Shown here piece by piece: positions 1 through 5,684 of a DNA stretch of 7,359 nt (positions are counted from its first letter, which is position 1; each line of letters opens with the position of its first letter). The stretch covers positions 1-7,359 of the forward strand of contig JAJZDO010000785.1 in NCBI GenBank assembly GCA_021805955.1, given 5' to 3'. The notes below the pieces were generated by a model. It was given only the letters and a program-made list of their open reading frames with translations. It was not told the DNA's origin and did no database searches. Source of the stretch: Acidobacteriota bacterium (lineage in GTDB: Bacteria > Acidobacteriota > Terriglobia > Terriglobales > Acidobacteriaceae). The translations under genes and the position numbers were made by a program.

Positions 1-11
1 GGTGCCGGGTG

Positions 12-47
12 CCCTCAATTCAAGCCGTCTTTTGGCTTGAGTGGGGG
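12..47. repeat. Imperfect inverted repeat (hairpin), about 14 bp stem
   Basis: The core is TCAAGCC (20-26), a 7-nt loop GTCTTTT, and GGCTTGA (34-40). The stem extends outward through G-T wobble and A-T pairs and one bulged A to CCC (12-14) pairing with GGG (45-47). It lies about 40 nt downstream of the stop codon of the minus-strand gene ending at 86. There is no T-run on either strand after the stem, so it is not a canonical intrinsic terminator. Just before it is a heptamer tandem (GGTGCCG at 1-7, GGTGCCC at 8-14). It could be the end of a dispersed palindromic intergenic element, or a transcript-end hairpin. Nothing else is seen in 1-85 except a 10-bp palindrome TCTTATAAGA at 68-77. Confidence 0.6.
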
Positions 48-85
48 AAGTTCCGAAGGATCACGCGTCTTATAAGATAAGTGAT

Positions 86-319
86 TTACTCTTTCTCGTC
101 CGTGGTCCGCTCCTGAATAATCAGCCGGTCCAGGGTCAGTTCGCCAATCTCCAGCTTCTCAACGCGGCCTTGGTGCATGCCGAACTTGCCAATGGTGAAC
201 GCGCCGACCGCCACCGCCGCTACAGCGACCGCTCCAACGGCGGCCGCGCCCATCGCCACCGCCAGCAGCGCGAAGCCTGTCGATGCCGAGATCAATGTCT
301 GTTTCGTATTCATCCTCAT
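86..319 (-). CDS. Small uncharacterised protein with five-residue (pentapeptide-like) periodicity
   Basis: A 77-aa protein that I cannot assign a function. The start is the ATG at 319 (MRMNTK); an in-frame ATG at 313 would give 75 aa. The longer upstream reading frame would run into the gene ending at 360 and lacks a start signal. Residues 8-30 are hydrophobic and Ala/Gly-rich, like a membrane segment or uncleaved signal. From about residue 28 a small/branched hydrophobic residue recurs every fifth position (28 V, 33 V, 38 V, 43 I, 48 M, 53 V, 58 I, 63 L, 68 I). A second series runs at 31 V, 36 V, 41 F, 46 F, 56 L, 61 L, 66 L, with G47 and G51 breaking the pattern. Ala/Gly-rich repeats give way to charged ones (KLEIGELTLDRLII). 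Similar small proteins with runs such as AIGALAIG followed by LEIDEL are, from memory, widespread and uncharacterised. The period suggests a pentapeptide-type beta-helix anchored at its N-terminus; that fold is inference. It has its own promoter-like box and no Shine-Dalgarno. Confidence 0.72.
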   Translation of the reverse strand: MRMNTKQTLISASTGFALLAVAMGAAAVGAVAVAAVAVGAFTIGKFGMHQGRVEKLEIGELTLDRLIIQERTTDEKE

Positions 320-326
320 GGCCCAA

Positions 327-332
327 ATTGTA
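327..332 (-). promoter_or_regulatory. -10-like box TACAAT, 7 nt before the ATG at 319
   Basis: TACAAT on the minus strand matches 5 of 6 bases of the sigma-70 -10 consensus and is separated from the ATG by exactly 7 nt (TTGGGCC). That places the expected transcription start at, or within a base of, the start codon, so the mRNA is probably leaderless. No convincing -35 hexamer is seen at 16-18 bp upstream. The same arrangement, in almost identical sequence, precedes the neighbouring gene at 845. Confidence 0.5.
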
Positions 333-359
333 CCGTGTGATCTTTCTGAAACCTGCAGC

Positions 360-845
360 CTATTTCCCGGGCGTCGTAGAGGGCGGACCTTCCGCGGCGC
401 GCGCACTGTTGAAGAACTCCACGCGCCACTTGCCGCCAGTTTTTTTCAGCGTGGCGGACTCAAGCCAGGTCGTCGGCTTGCCATCCACCGACCCGCGGTT
501 GATCTCGGTGACCCACGCGATGTGGCATCCCACGTGAACCCCCGGATCAGTGACTTTCCAGACGAAGACGTGTCCCTCGGCGTGGAGCTTTTGAATCTGG
601 GCCATCAGTTCGTCCCCATGGAACTGCCGCCCATTATCGAAGGCATAAAACTCCGGCGAGGCAACGGAATGAAAGAGGGTCATGTTGTCTTTCGCCGCCG
701 CCACAAACACGGTGTTCACCGCCTGCACCACGGCGGCGCGGTCAGCCACTGTCCCGCAGGCTTCTGCGCGCGCAGAAACCGCTGCCGCAGCCAGTACGAA
801 TACCGCCAATAGTGAGCCGATGATCTGTTTTGGATTCATACTCAT
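360..845 (-). CDS. Exported SnoaL/NTF2-like (DUF4440-type) protein
   Basis: A 161-aa protein. The start is taken at the ATG at 845 (MSMNPK) because a TACAAT box lies 7 nt before it; the frame stays open upstream to 896 but without a start signal. Residues 1-27 form a signal peptide: a Lys, a hydrophobic core rich in Leu/Ala, and a probable cleavage after SARA (residue 27). The mature part begins with a helix (DRAAVVQAVNTVFVAAAKDN), followed by a segment resembling 'SPEFYAFDNGRQFHGDELM' and ending in strands WLESATLKKTGGKWRVEFFNSAR. This is the order seen in cone-shaped SnoaL/DUF4440 domains, which include isomerases, hydrolases and many non-catalytic ligand binders. Two cysteines (30 and 107) could form a disulfide in the periplasm. 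The substrate is unknown. It lies 40 nt upstream of the 77-aa gene on the same strand, and each gene has its own start cassette. Confidence 0.8.
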   Translation of the reverse strand: MSMNPKQIIGSLLAVFVLAAAAVSARAEACGTVADRAAVVQAVNTVFVAAAKDNMTLFHSVASPEFYAFDNGRQFHGDELMAQIQKLHAEGHVFVWKVTDPGVHVGCHIAWVTEINRGSVDGKPTTWLESATLKKTGGKWRVEFFNSARAAEGPPSTTPGK

Positions 846-852
846 GGCGAAA

Positions 853-858
853 ATTGTA
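853..858 (-). promoter_or_regulatory. -10-like box TACAAT, 7 nt before the ATG at 845
   Basis: TACAAT on the minus strand, followed by the 7-nt spacer TTTCGCC and the ATG at 845. There is no Shine-Dalgarno sequence between box and start, which suggests a leaderless transcript. No recognisable -35 hexamer is present at the usual distance. The box belongs to a 36-bp stretch (824-859) that matches 298-333 at 31 positions. Confidence 0.5.
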
Positions 859-1004
859 CACTCGGGCAGGGCCTTCCGGTGGGTTTGGCAATCCATCGTT
901 GCTTGGAGTAAGCTGGGTAAGATTTTGTATGAACGTTGTCCGAACGCTCACCCTATATCCTCCATAACATTGCTTAACAAAACCCTGTCGAAGGAGCGCA
1001 AGAG

Positions 1005-1772
1005 ATGGCCCATTGGAAACTTTCTCAACTGGCGACCGCAGGGCTGACAGCCGCCGTGATAAGTGGGTGCTTGTTTTCAGCAATGGCACAGGCGCAAGCG
1101 CCGAATACGCTGACGCCGCAAGAAAAAGCCGATGGCTGGAAGTTGCTCTTCAACGGGAAAAATCTGGACGGCTGGCATTCCTATCACGAGCAGGGCATAG
1201 GGAAGGACTGGTCTGTGAAACAGGGCGCGATCGTGCTCAACAAACGCAACACGGACGCCTCCGCCGACTATCAAGACCTGACCACGAATGACGAGTTCTC
1301 AAATTTCGATCTCAAGTTGGAGTGGAAGGCGAGACCGTGCATCGATAGCGGCGTCATGTTTTGGGTGAACGAATCGCCGGAGTACCAGCAGCCCTATAGC
1401 ACCGGCCCTGAGATGCAGATTGCGGACCTGGCCTGCACCGTCCCCGACAGCAGAATTTTGATGGAGCGGTCCGGCGACATTTTCGATCTGATCTCGGACA
1501 AGGTGGAATACGTGAAGCCTGCCGGAGAATGGAATCAGTTCGAAATCATCGCCAATCGCGGACACGTTCAGTTATTCCAGAACGGGCATATGGTCATCGA
1601 TACGGATCTGAATGGAGCCGAATGGAAGAGTCTGGTTGCCCATAGCAAATTCGCAAAAATGCCCAACTTTGGGACCTTTCGCAAGGGGCATGTCTCGCTG
1701 CAGGGAACTGAACCCAAGGGTAAACCGGGTGTCAGGCTCATGTTCCGCAATATCATGATCAAGCCCCGGTGA
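1005..1772 (+). CDS. Exported DUF1080 / 3-keto-disaccharide hydrolase family protein
   Basis: A 255-aa protein. The start at 1005 is supported by AAGGAG at 991-996, 8 nt before the ATG. It has an N-terminal export signal (residues 1-32), with a probable signal peptidase I site around AMAQAQA (26-32). An alternative lipobox I-S-G-C (19-22) would make it a lipoprotein anchored at C22. The mature part is one DUF1080 (PF06439) domain of concanavalin-like fold, recognised by GWKLLFNGKNLDGWHSY (44-60), FDLKLEWK (101-108), the SGVMFWV segment (115-121), TGPEMQIAD (133-141), the EWNQFEII segment (175-182) and the C-terminal LMFRNIMIKPR (245-255). Family members act on 3-keto sugars or glycosides, or have no known activity; the substrate here is unknown. 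It is the first of four plus-strand genes, divergent from the SnoaL-like gene across 159 bp in which I see no clear promoter. Confidence 0.9.
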   Translation: MAHWKLSQLATAGLTAAVISGCLFSAMAQAQAPNTLTPQEKADGWKLLFNGKNLDGWHSYHEQGIGKDWSVKQGAIVLNKRNTDASADYQDLTTNDEFSNFDLKLEWKARPCIDSGVMFWVNESPEYQQPYSTGPEMQIADLACTVPDSRILMERSGDIFDLISDKVEYVKPAGEWNQFEIIANRGHVQLFQNGHMVIDTDLNGAEWKSLVAHSKFAKMPNFGTFRKGHVSLQGTEPKGKPGVRLMFRNIMIKPR

Positions 1773-1851
1773 GCGAATCGTCGAACCGCCCGTGGCCGCC
1801 CCGTCGCCATTTTTCGCGTATTTTAGGGGTTTAGGGATAGCATGTAGACCT

Positions 1852-2235
1852 ATGGCCTTTGTCCTTGAACATCTCGATCACCTGGTTCTCACTGTGGCCA
1901 ACATCGATGCCACCATTGATTTCTATACAGAAGTGCTGGGGATGGAGGTCGTCACCTTCCAAGGCCGCAAGGCCCTTGCCTTTGGCATCCAACGGCTGAA
2001 CCTGCATCAGCGCGGACACGAGTTCGACCCCAAGGCTGCGCATCCGACGCCCGGCTCCGCCGACCTTTGCTTCCTGACCACGACCTCACTGGAGAACGTG
2101 ATGGAGTACTTGAGAGAGCAGAAGATTCACATTGAAGAAGGCCCGGTAGACCGTGACGGCGCCATCGGAAAACTTCGCTCCATTTATCTCCGCGATCCCG
2201 ACCGCAATTTGATTGAAATTTCCAACACCCTGTAG
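1852..2235 (+). CDS. Glyoxalase/VOC superfamily protein, GLOD5-like
   Basis: A 127-aa single-domain vicinal oxygen chelate protein. The start is set at 1852 because the family consensus begins just there (LEHLDHLVLTV, residues 5-15); the open frame back to 1792 has no support. Two beta-alpha-beta-beta-beta modules are visible: the first with FYTEVLGMEVVTF (24-36), the second with IYLRDPDRNLIEISN (111-125). Likely metal ligands are H10 and E122; H52 (NLHQ) and H64 are other candidates. FDPKAAHPTPGSADLCF (58-74) and IEEGPV (94-99) are close to the eukaryotic glyoxalase domain-containing protein 5 pattern, whose reaction is not established. Members of this superfamily include glyoxalase I, dioxygenases and fosfomycin-type transferases. 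The protein is probably cytosolic. There is no Shine-Dalgarno at the normal distance; a weak box TAGCAT (1838-1843) lies 8 nt before the ATG, and the motif TTTAGGG occurs twice just upstream (1822-1828, 1830-1836). The kdsC start follows after 43 nt. Confidence 0.88.
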   Translation: MAFVLEHLDHLVLTVANIDATIDFYTEVLGMEVVTFQGRKALAFGIQRLNLHQRGHEFDPKAAHPTPGSADLCFLTTTSLENVMEYLREQKIHIEEGPVDRDGAIGKLRSIYLRDPDRNLIEISNTL

Positions 2236-2265
2236 TCGGGAAGATCGCGCCTTGCTCCCGCAAGA

Positions 2266-2271
2266 TAAAAT
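2266..2271 (+). promoter_or_regulatory. -10-like box TAAAAT, 7 nt before the kdsC ATG
   Basis: TAAAAT matches the -10 consensus at 5 of 6 positions and stands 7 nt (CGCAGAC) before the ATG at 2279. There is no Shine-Dalgarno sequence in the gap. The spacing is the same as in the two minus-strand genes at 319 and 845, supporting a leaderless start and the choice of 2279 as the kdsC start. No clear -35 element is seen. Confidence 0.5.
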
Positions 2272-2278
2272 CGCAGAC

Positions 2279-2839
2279 ATGCAAGAGAAACCCACCCCTC
2301 CCATGGCGCTGCTGGAACGCGCCAGAAAGATTCGCCTCTTACTAATGGATATAGATGGTACGCTGACCGACGGCGGCGTCTGTCTCATCTCCTTGCCCAA
2401 CAACGGCGGCATCGCGGAGATGAAGGCCTTCAATTCGCAGGATGGCTTGGCCATCAAGCTGGCGCACATCATGGGAATTAAAACCGGATTCATCACCGGC
2501 AGAAAATCCCCCGCCGTCCAGCGGCGTGCGGAGGAGCTATCGGTCGACTATGTCTATCTTGGGCAGGCCACAAAAACCGCCGCGTTTGAAGAGTGCATGC
2601 GCAACGCCGGCGTGACTGCCGAAGAAGTCGCCTACCTCGGCGACGACCTGCCGGATATGCCGGTGTCGAAGCTTGCAGGACTGGCGGTCGCGGTGGCCAA
2701 CGCTGCGCCGGAGTTGAAGGCGATCTGCCACTATGTCACTCGCGCCAACGGCGGGGAAGGCGCCGCGCGCGAAGTCGTCGAGCTGGTGCTGAAGGCGCAG
2801 GGAAGATGGGAAGAAGCCATTCCGAAAGCGCTGGCATAA
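2279..2839 (+). CDS. kdsC: 3-deoxy-D-manno-octulosonate 8-phosphate (Kdo-8-P) phosphatase, HAD family
   Basis: A 186-aa protein, typical of KdsC length. It would hydrolyse Kdo-8-phosphate to Kdo and phosphate in the cytosol, the step before CMP-Kdo formation for lipopolysaccharide core/lipid A. HAD motif I is MDIDGTLTDGG (23-33), with nucleophile D24 and acid/base D26; motif II is T73 in FITGRKS; the conserved Lys is K99; motif IV is GDDLPDMP (121-128), with Mg-binding D122/D123. FNSQDGLAIKLA (51-62) and the C-terminal YVTRANGGEGAAREVVELVL are KdsC hallmarks and match the tetrameric, capless C0 subfamily. The start at 2279 is favoured by the TAAAAT box 7 nt upstream; an ATG at 2303 has no ribosome site. 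The gene stands apart from other Kdo or Lpt genes here. A related sugar-acid phosphatase cannot be fully excluded. Confidence 0.92.
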   Translation: MQEKPTPPMALLERARKIRLLLMDIDGTLTDGGVCLISLPNNGGIAEMKAFNSQDGLAIKLAHIMGIKTGFITGRKSPAVQRRAEELSVDYVYLGQATKTAAFEECMRNAGVTAEEVAYLGDDLPDMPVSKLAGLAVAVANAAPELKAICHYVTRANGGEGAAREVVELVLKAQGRWEEAIPKALA

Positions 2840-2859
2840 GCGACTCGCGCGGATCGACC

Positions 2860-2898
2860 CACTCGTTACTTCGTAGCGGTCAGCTACACTCGTTGACA
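2860..2898 (+). promoter_or_regulatory. Possible control region of the GH27 gene: direct repeat, small hairpin, TTGACA
   Basis: The 80-bp gap between kdsC and the glycosidase gene contains CACTCGTT twice (2860-2867 and 2887-2894, 27 bp apart). The repeats flank a small inverted repeat GTAGC-GGTCA-GCTAC (2873-2887). A perfect -35 hexamer TTGACA sits at 2893-2898, overlapping the second repeat. The expected -10 position (about 2916-2921) is poor and would put transcription start inside the coding start, so the promoter is uncertain. The repeats could be an operator; this is inference. Confidence 0.3.
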
Positions 2899-2919
2899 GG
2901 CTCGAAGGGGATGTTTCAT

Positions 2920-4485
2920 ATGAAGCGATTGATCTGCCGGTTTCGATCGGCTGCAGGATTGCTGTTTCTATCCGCGTTGTTTCTTCTCGGAGCATCAACA
3001 ACGATGCACGCCCAGCAGAGCGGCATCCTGACGCCGCCCCCCTCGCCCAAGCCGCAAATGAATGGACCAACAATATATGGCGTGCATCCGGGTCATCCGC
3101 TCCTCTATCGAATTCCCGCGAGCGGCGACCGACCTATGACGTTTTCCGCCAAGGGTCTTCCTGCGGGATTAATGCTCGACCCTGCGACCGGCATTCTTCG
3201 CGGCGTCCTTGCGCGTCCCGGGAAATATGACATCACCTTGCAGGCGCGCAATGCCTTGGGAACCGCCAAGCGGCGTTTCCGAATTGTTGCCGGCGACAAA
3301 ATTGCCCTGACTCCGCCGATGGGCTGGAGCACATGGTACATGGTCCATCTCGACATCACCGATGCCATGGTTCGTCAGCAGGCCAACGCGATGATCTCGA
3401 GCGGCCTCGTCAACTATGGCTACTCCTTTATCGACATCGACGACGGCTGGAACATCAAGCCCTCCTCTTCCGACCCAATGATTGGCGGCGCGCCGCGCGA
3501 TGTCGAGGGAAATCTTCGCTCCAACCTGAACTTTCCTGACATGGAGGCGCTTGCCGATTACGTCCATGGCCAGGGCCTCAAAATCGGCATCTACATTTCT
3601 CCCGGTCCGCTCACCTGCGGTGGATTTGAGGGCAGCTATCGGCACGAGGCCCAGGATGCCAGCTTGTTTGCGAAGTGGGGCTACGATCTTCTGAAATATG
3701 ATCTGTGCTCGTATCGAAAAATGATGAAGAACCCCAACGACGTCGAGGAACTGAAACCGCCGTACCAGTTGATGGGCTCCGAGTTGGCGAAGCAGAATCG
3801 CGACTTTGTCTACAACTTGTGTGAGTACGGGAACGGCGATGTTTGGAAGTGGGGCCGCGACGTTGGCGGCAATTTCTGGCGAACCACCGGCGATGTGGGC
3901 TACCTGGACACGCCGCAAAGTACGCTCTGGAAGAATGTTGCTGCTTTCGGCTTTGGCCAGGCTGGCATCGAAAAGTGGGCCGGTCCCGGCGGATGGAATG
4001 ATCCCGACAACCTGCTGATCGGGCAGATTAAATGGGGCGGCCGCTTGATGCCCACTCCGCTGACCCACAACGAGCAGTACACCTATATGACGCTGTGGTC
4101 GCTGATGGATGCCCCGCTGGTCTTCGGCGGCGATATGACGCAGTTGGATCCATTTACGTTGAGCCTGTTGACTAACTCCGAAGTGATCGATGTCAATCAG
4201 GACGCGCTGGGCAAACAGGCTGCGCCGGTTTCGAAGCATGGAACTCTGGAAGTCTGGTCGAAGCCAATGGAGGACGGCTCCATCGCCGTGGGCTTGTTCA
4301 ATCGAGGCGACCGGGCTTCGGAGGTCACCGCACTCTGGTCCGATCTTGGCATTCGCGGCAAACGAACGGTTCGGGATTTGTGGCGTCAAGAGGATGTCGG
4401 CAAATTCGATCATGAATTTCATGCGACTGTCGGACCGCATGGCGCAGAAATGTTCCTGTTCGAAAAACATCCTCACCAGTGGTAA
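2920..4485 (+). CDS. Secreted GH27 glycoside hydrolase (alpha-galactosidase-like) with N-terminal Ig-like module
   Basis: A 521-aa protein. The start at 2920 (MKRLIC) is chosen over 2911 because AAGGGG (2905-2910) is 9 nt before it. Residues 1-31 are a signal peptide (MKR, hydrophobic core, likely cut near MHA). Residues 49-125 match the NEW1/He_PIG-type putative Ig module placed before many bacterial GH27 domains (GPTIYGVHPGHPLLYRIPASG, then GLPAGLMLDPATGILRG). The TIM barrel follows, with PPMGWSTW (132-139), FIDIDDGW (170-177), DYVHGQGLKIGIY (213-225), catalytic nucleophile D261 in LLKYD, CEYG (301-304) in the sugar-recognition loop, probable acid/base D325 in RTTGD, and the family signature GPGGWNDPDN (355-364). 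A C-terminal beta domain runs from about 435. It likely releases terminal alpha-galactose from plant galactosides outside the cytoplasm. Other GH27 activities (alpha-N-acetylgalactosaminidase, beta-L-arabinopyranosidase) are possible. The gene ends 7 nt from convergent rlmN. Confidence 0.93.
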   Translation: MKRLICRFRSAAGLLFLSALFLLGASTTMHAQQSGILTPPPSPKPQMNGPTIYGVHPGHPLLYRIPASGDRPMTFSAKGLPAGLMLDPATGILRGVLARPGKYDITLQARNALGTAKRRFRIVAGDKIALTPPMGWSTWYMVHLDITDAMVRQQANAMISSGLVNYGYSFIDIDDGWNIKPSSSDPMIGGAPRDVEGNLRSNLNFPDMEALADYVHGQGLKIGIYISPGPLTCGGFEGSYRHEAQDASLFAKWGYDLLKYDLCSYRKMMKNPNDVEELKPPYQLMGSELAKQNRDFVYNLCEYGNGDVWKWGRDVGGNFWRTTGDVGYLDTPQSTLWKNVAAFGFGQAGIEKWAGPGGWNDPDNLLIGQIKWGGRLMPTPLTHNEQYTYMTLWSLMDAPLVFGGDMTQLDPFTLSLLTNSEVIDVNQDALGKQAAPVSKHGTLEVWSKPMEDGSIAVGLFNRGDRASEVTALWSDLGIRGKRTVRDLWRQEDVGKFDHEFHATVGPHGAEMFLFEKHPHQW

Positions 4486-4492
4486 TGGCTAA

Positions 4493-5680
4493 TTATTCGA
4501 CCGTTCTCTTCAACTGACCGCACGCCGCGTAAATATCTCGTCCCCGTGGCCGGCGCAGAAAAGCAGGTACGCCGCTTGCAATCAACTGCTGCTGAAACGC
4601 CCCGACATCCTCCGGCGCAGGCATCCGATACGGAATATCTGGCCCTGGATTCCACACGATCAGATTCACTTTGCAAGGCAGTCCGGAATTCCGCAGCAGC
4701 GTACTCAGTTCGCGCGCATCCTGCAACCGGTCGTTCACTCCGCCCAGCAAAACATATTCAAACGTCATCCGCTCGCGTGGTCTCAGTGGGACCTCGTGCA
4801 ACGCCGCCAGCAGGTCTTCGATATTCCATTTGCGCGTGATAGGCATGATGCTCTCGCGAATGGAATCATTCGGCGCGTTCAGACTCAGCGCCAGCTTGGG
4901 CCGCAATTTCTCCATGGCGAAACGCTCAATGCCAGGCAAAATTCCAGAGGTCGAGACCGTCATGCGCGACTCCGGAATCCCCATGCCTTCCACCAACAGA
5001 TGGACCGCCGCCATGAAATTGTCGTAATTCAGAAACGGCTCGCCCATCCCCATAAAGACAAGATTGATGCGATCGCGGCCGATCTTCACTTGATGACGAT
5101 TCAAAACCGCCGCTACTTGTCCGGCAATCTCGCCCGCAGTCAGGTTTCGTTTCACTCCTAATTTCGCGGTCAGGCAGAACTGGCAATTCACAGCGCAACC
5201 CACCTGGCTGGAGATGCAGATCGTCGCGCGACGGTAGGGAATCGAGTTCTCCAGCTTGCTGCTCCCGACCTTTGATGTGGCGTCGGCTTCCTCAATCGCG
5301 GCGTCGGATCCGTCGCCCAGTTCGCCATCGTCGCCATTCGGCATCCAGACCGTTTCAACCGTCTCTCCGTCCGGACATGCGATCAGGTATCTCTCGGTTC
5401 CGTCGCTCGAAAGAAATGTTTGCGTGATTCGCGGCAAACCAATCTCAATGCCGGAGCGGGTCAGCAAATCGCGGACGGATTTCGGCAGGGAAGTGATCTC
5501 TTCAATGGAACCGACACGCTGTTGATAAAGTGCCTGCCAGAGCTGCCGAGAACGATATTGCTCTAAACCCAATCTTTCAGAAATTCCTTCAAGTTGTTGT
5601 AAAGAAAGAGAAAAAAGGAACCGCGTTAAAATTTCCGGATTCTTGGATGGAAGGGGGTCGAATTGTGGAAAACTTTGCAT
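4493..5680 (-). CDS. rlmN: Dual-specificity 23S rRNA/tRNA adenine C2 methyltransferase RlmN (radical SAM)
   Basis: A 395-aa radical SAM enzyme that methylates C2 of A2503 in 23S rRNA and of A37 in some tRNAs, using two SAM molecules and a methyl-cysteine intermediate. An N-terminal helical RNA-binding part (residues 20-75) precedes GETVETVWMP (105-114), which carries the likely conserved acidic residue E109. The 4Fe-4S motif is C162-x3-C166-x2-C169 (GCAVNCQFC), the SAM-binding GMGEP is at 211-215, and the C-terminal RGRDIYAACGQL has C387, equivalent to the catalytic Cys of E. coli RlmN (C355). Residues about 115-147 form an acidic, Gly/Ser-rich insertion that most RlmN proteins lack. The start at 5680 has no Shine-Dalgarno. 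Two DnaA-box-like 9-mers overlap the start. Cfr, the C8 paralogue, is unlikely given the length and the AACGQL ending. Confidence 0.95.
   Translation of the reverse strand: MQSFPQFDPLPSKNPEILTRFLFSLSLQQLEGISERLGLEQYRSRQLWQALYQQRVGSIEEITSLPKSVRDLLTRSGIEIGLPRITQTFLSSDGTERYLIACPDGETVETVWMPNGDDGELGDGSDAAIEEADATSKVGSSKLENSIPYRRATICISSQVGCAVNCQFCLTAKLGVKRNLTAGEIAGQVAAVLNRHQVKIGRDRINLVFMGMGEPFLNYDNFMAAVHLLVEGMGIPESRMTVSTSGILPGIERFAMEKLRPKLALSLNAPNDSIRESIMPITRKWNIEDLLAALHEVPLRPRERMTFEYVLLGGVNDRLQDARELSTLLRNSGLPCKVNLIVWNPGPDIPYRMPAPEDVGAFQQQLIASGVPAFLRRPRGRDIYAACGQLKRTVE
5664..5672 (-). other. DnaA-box-like 9-mer TTTTCCACA inside the rlmN start
   Basis: The minus strand reads TTTTCCACA here, one base off the consensus DnaA box TTATCCACA. 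It lies in codons 3-6 of rlmN and is in the same orientation as the perfect box at 5685-5693, 21 bp away (two helical turns). It may simply be coding sequence. Confidence 0.3.
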
Positions 5681-5684
5681 CTAA

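Noticed and set aside
320..406. N-terminal extension of the 77-aa protein to 406
   Set aside because: The extra 29 residues would overlap the 3' end of the SnoaL-like gene, are Arg-rich without family features, and lack a promoter or ribosome site. The cassette shared with 824-859 places the start at 319.
177..812. A 211-codon open frame on the plus strand
   Set aside because: It runs antisense across both minus-strand genes (86-319 and 360-845), which have a signal peptide or membrane segment and matching start cassettes. The plus frame shows compositional Ala/Arg/His-rich sequence without domains.
1822..1836. Plant-telomere-like repeat TTTAGGG x2
   Set aside because: Two copies separated by one base are too short to mean anything; noted only as possible upstream sequence of the VOC gene.
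2593..2919. N-terminal extension of the GH27 frame back to 2593
   Set aside because: It overlaps kdsC in another frame, is Arg-rich, and precedes a clear signal peptide with its own ribosome site at 2905-2910.
3169..4476. A 435-codon open frame on the minus strand
   Set aside because: It is fully antisense to the GH27 gene, whose catalytic motifs are intact. The translation has no recognisable domain and no start signal; it is a codon-bias shadow.
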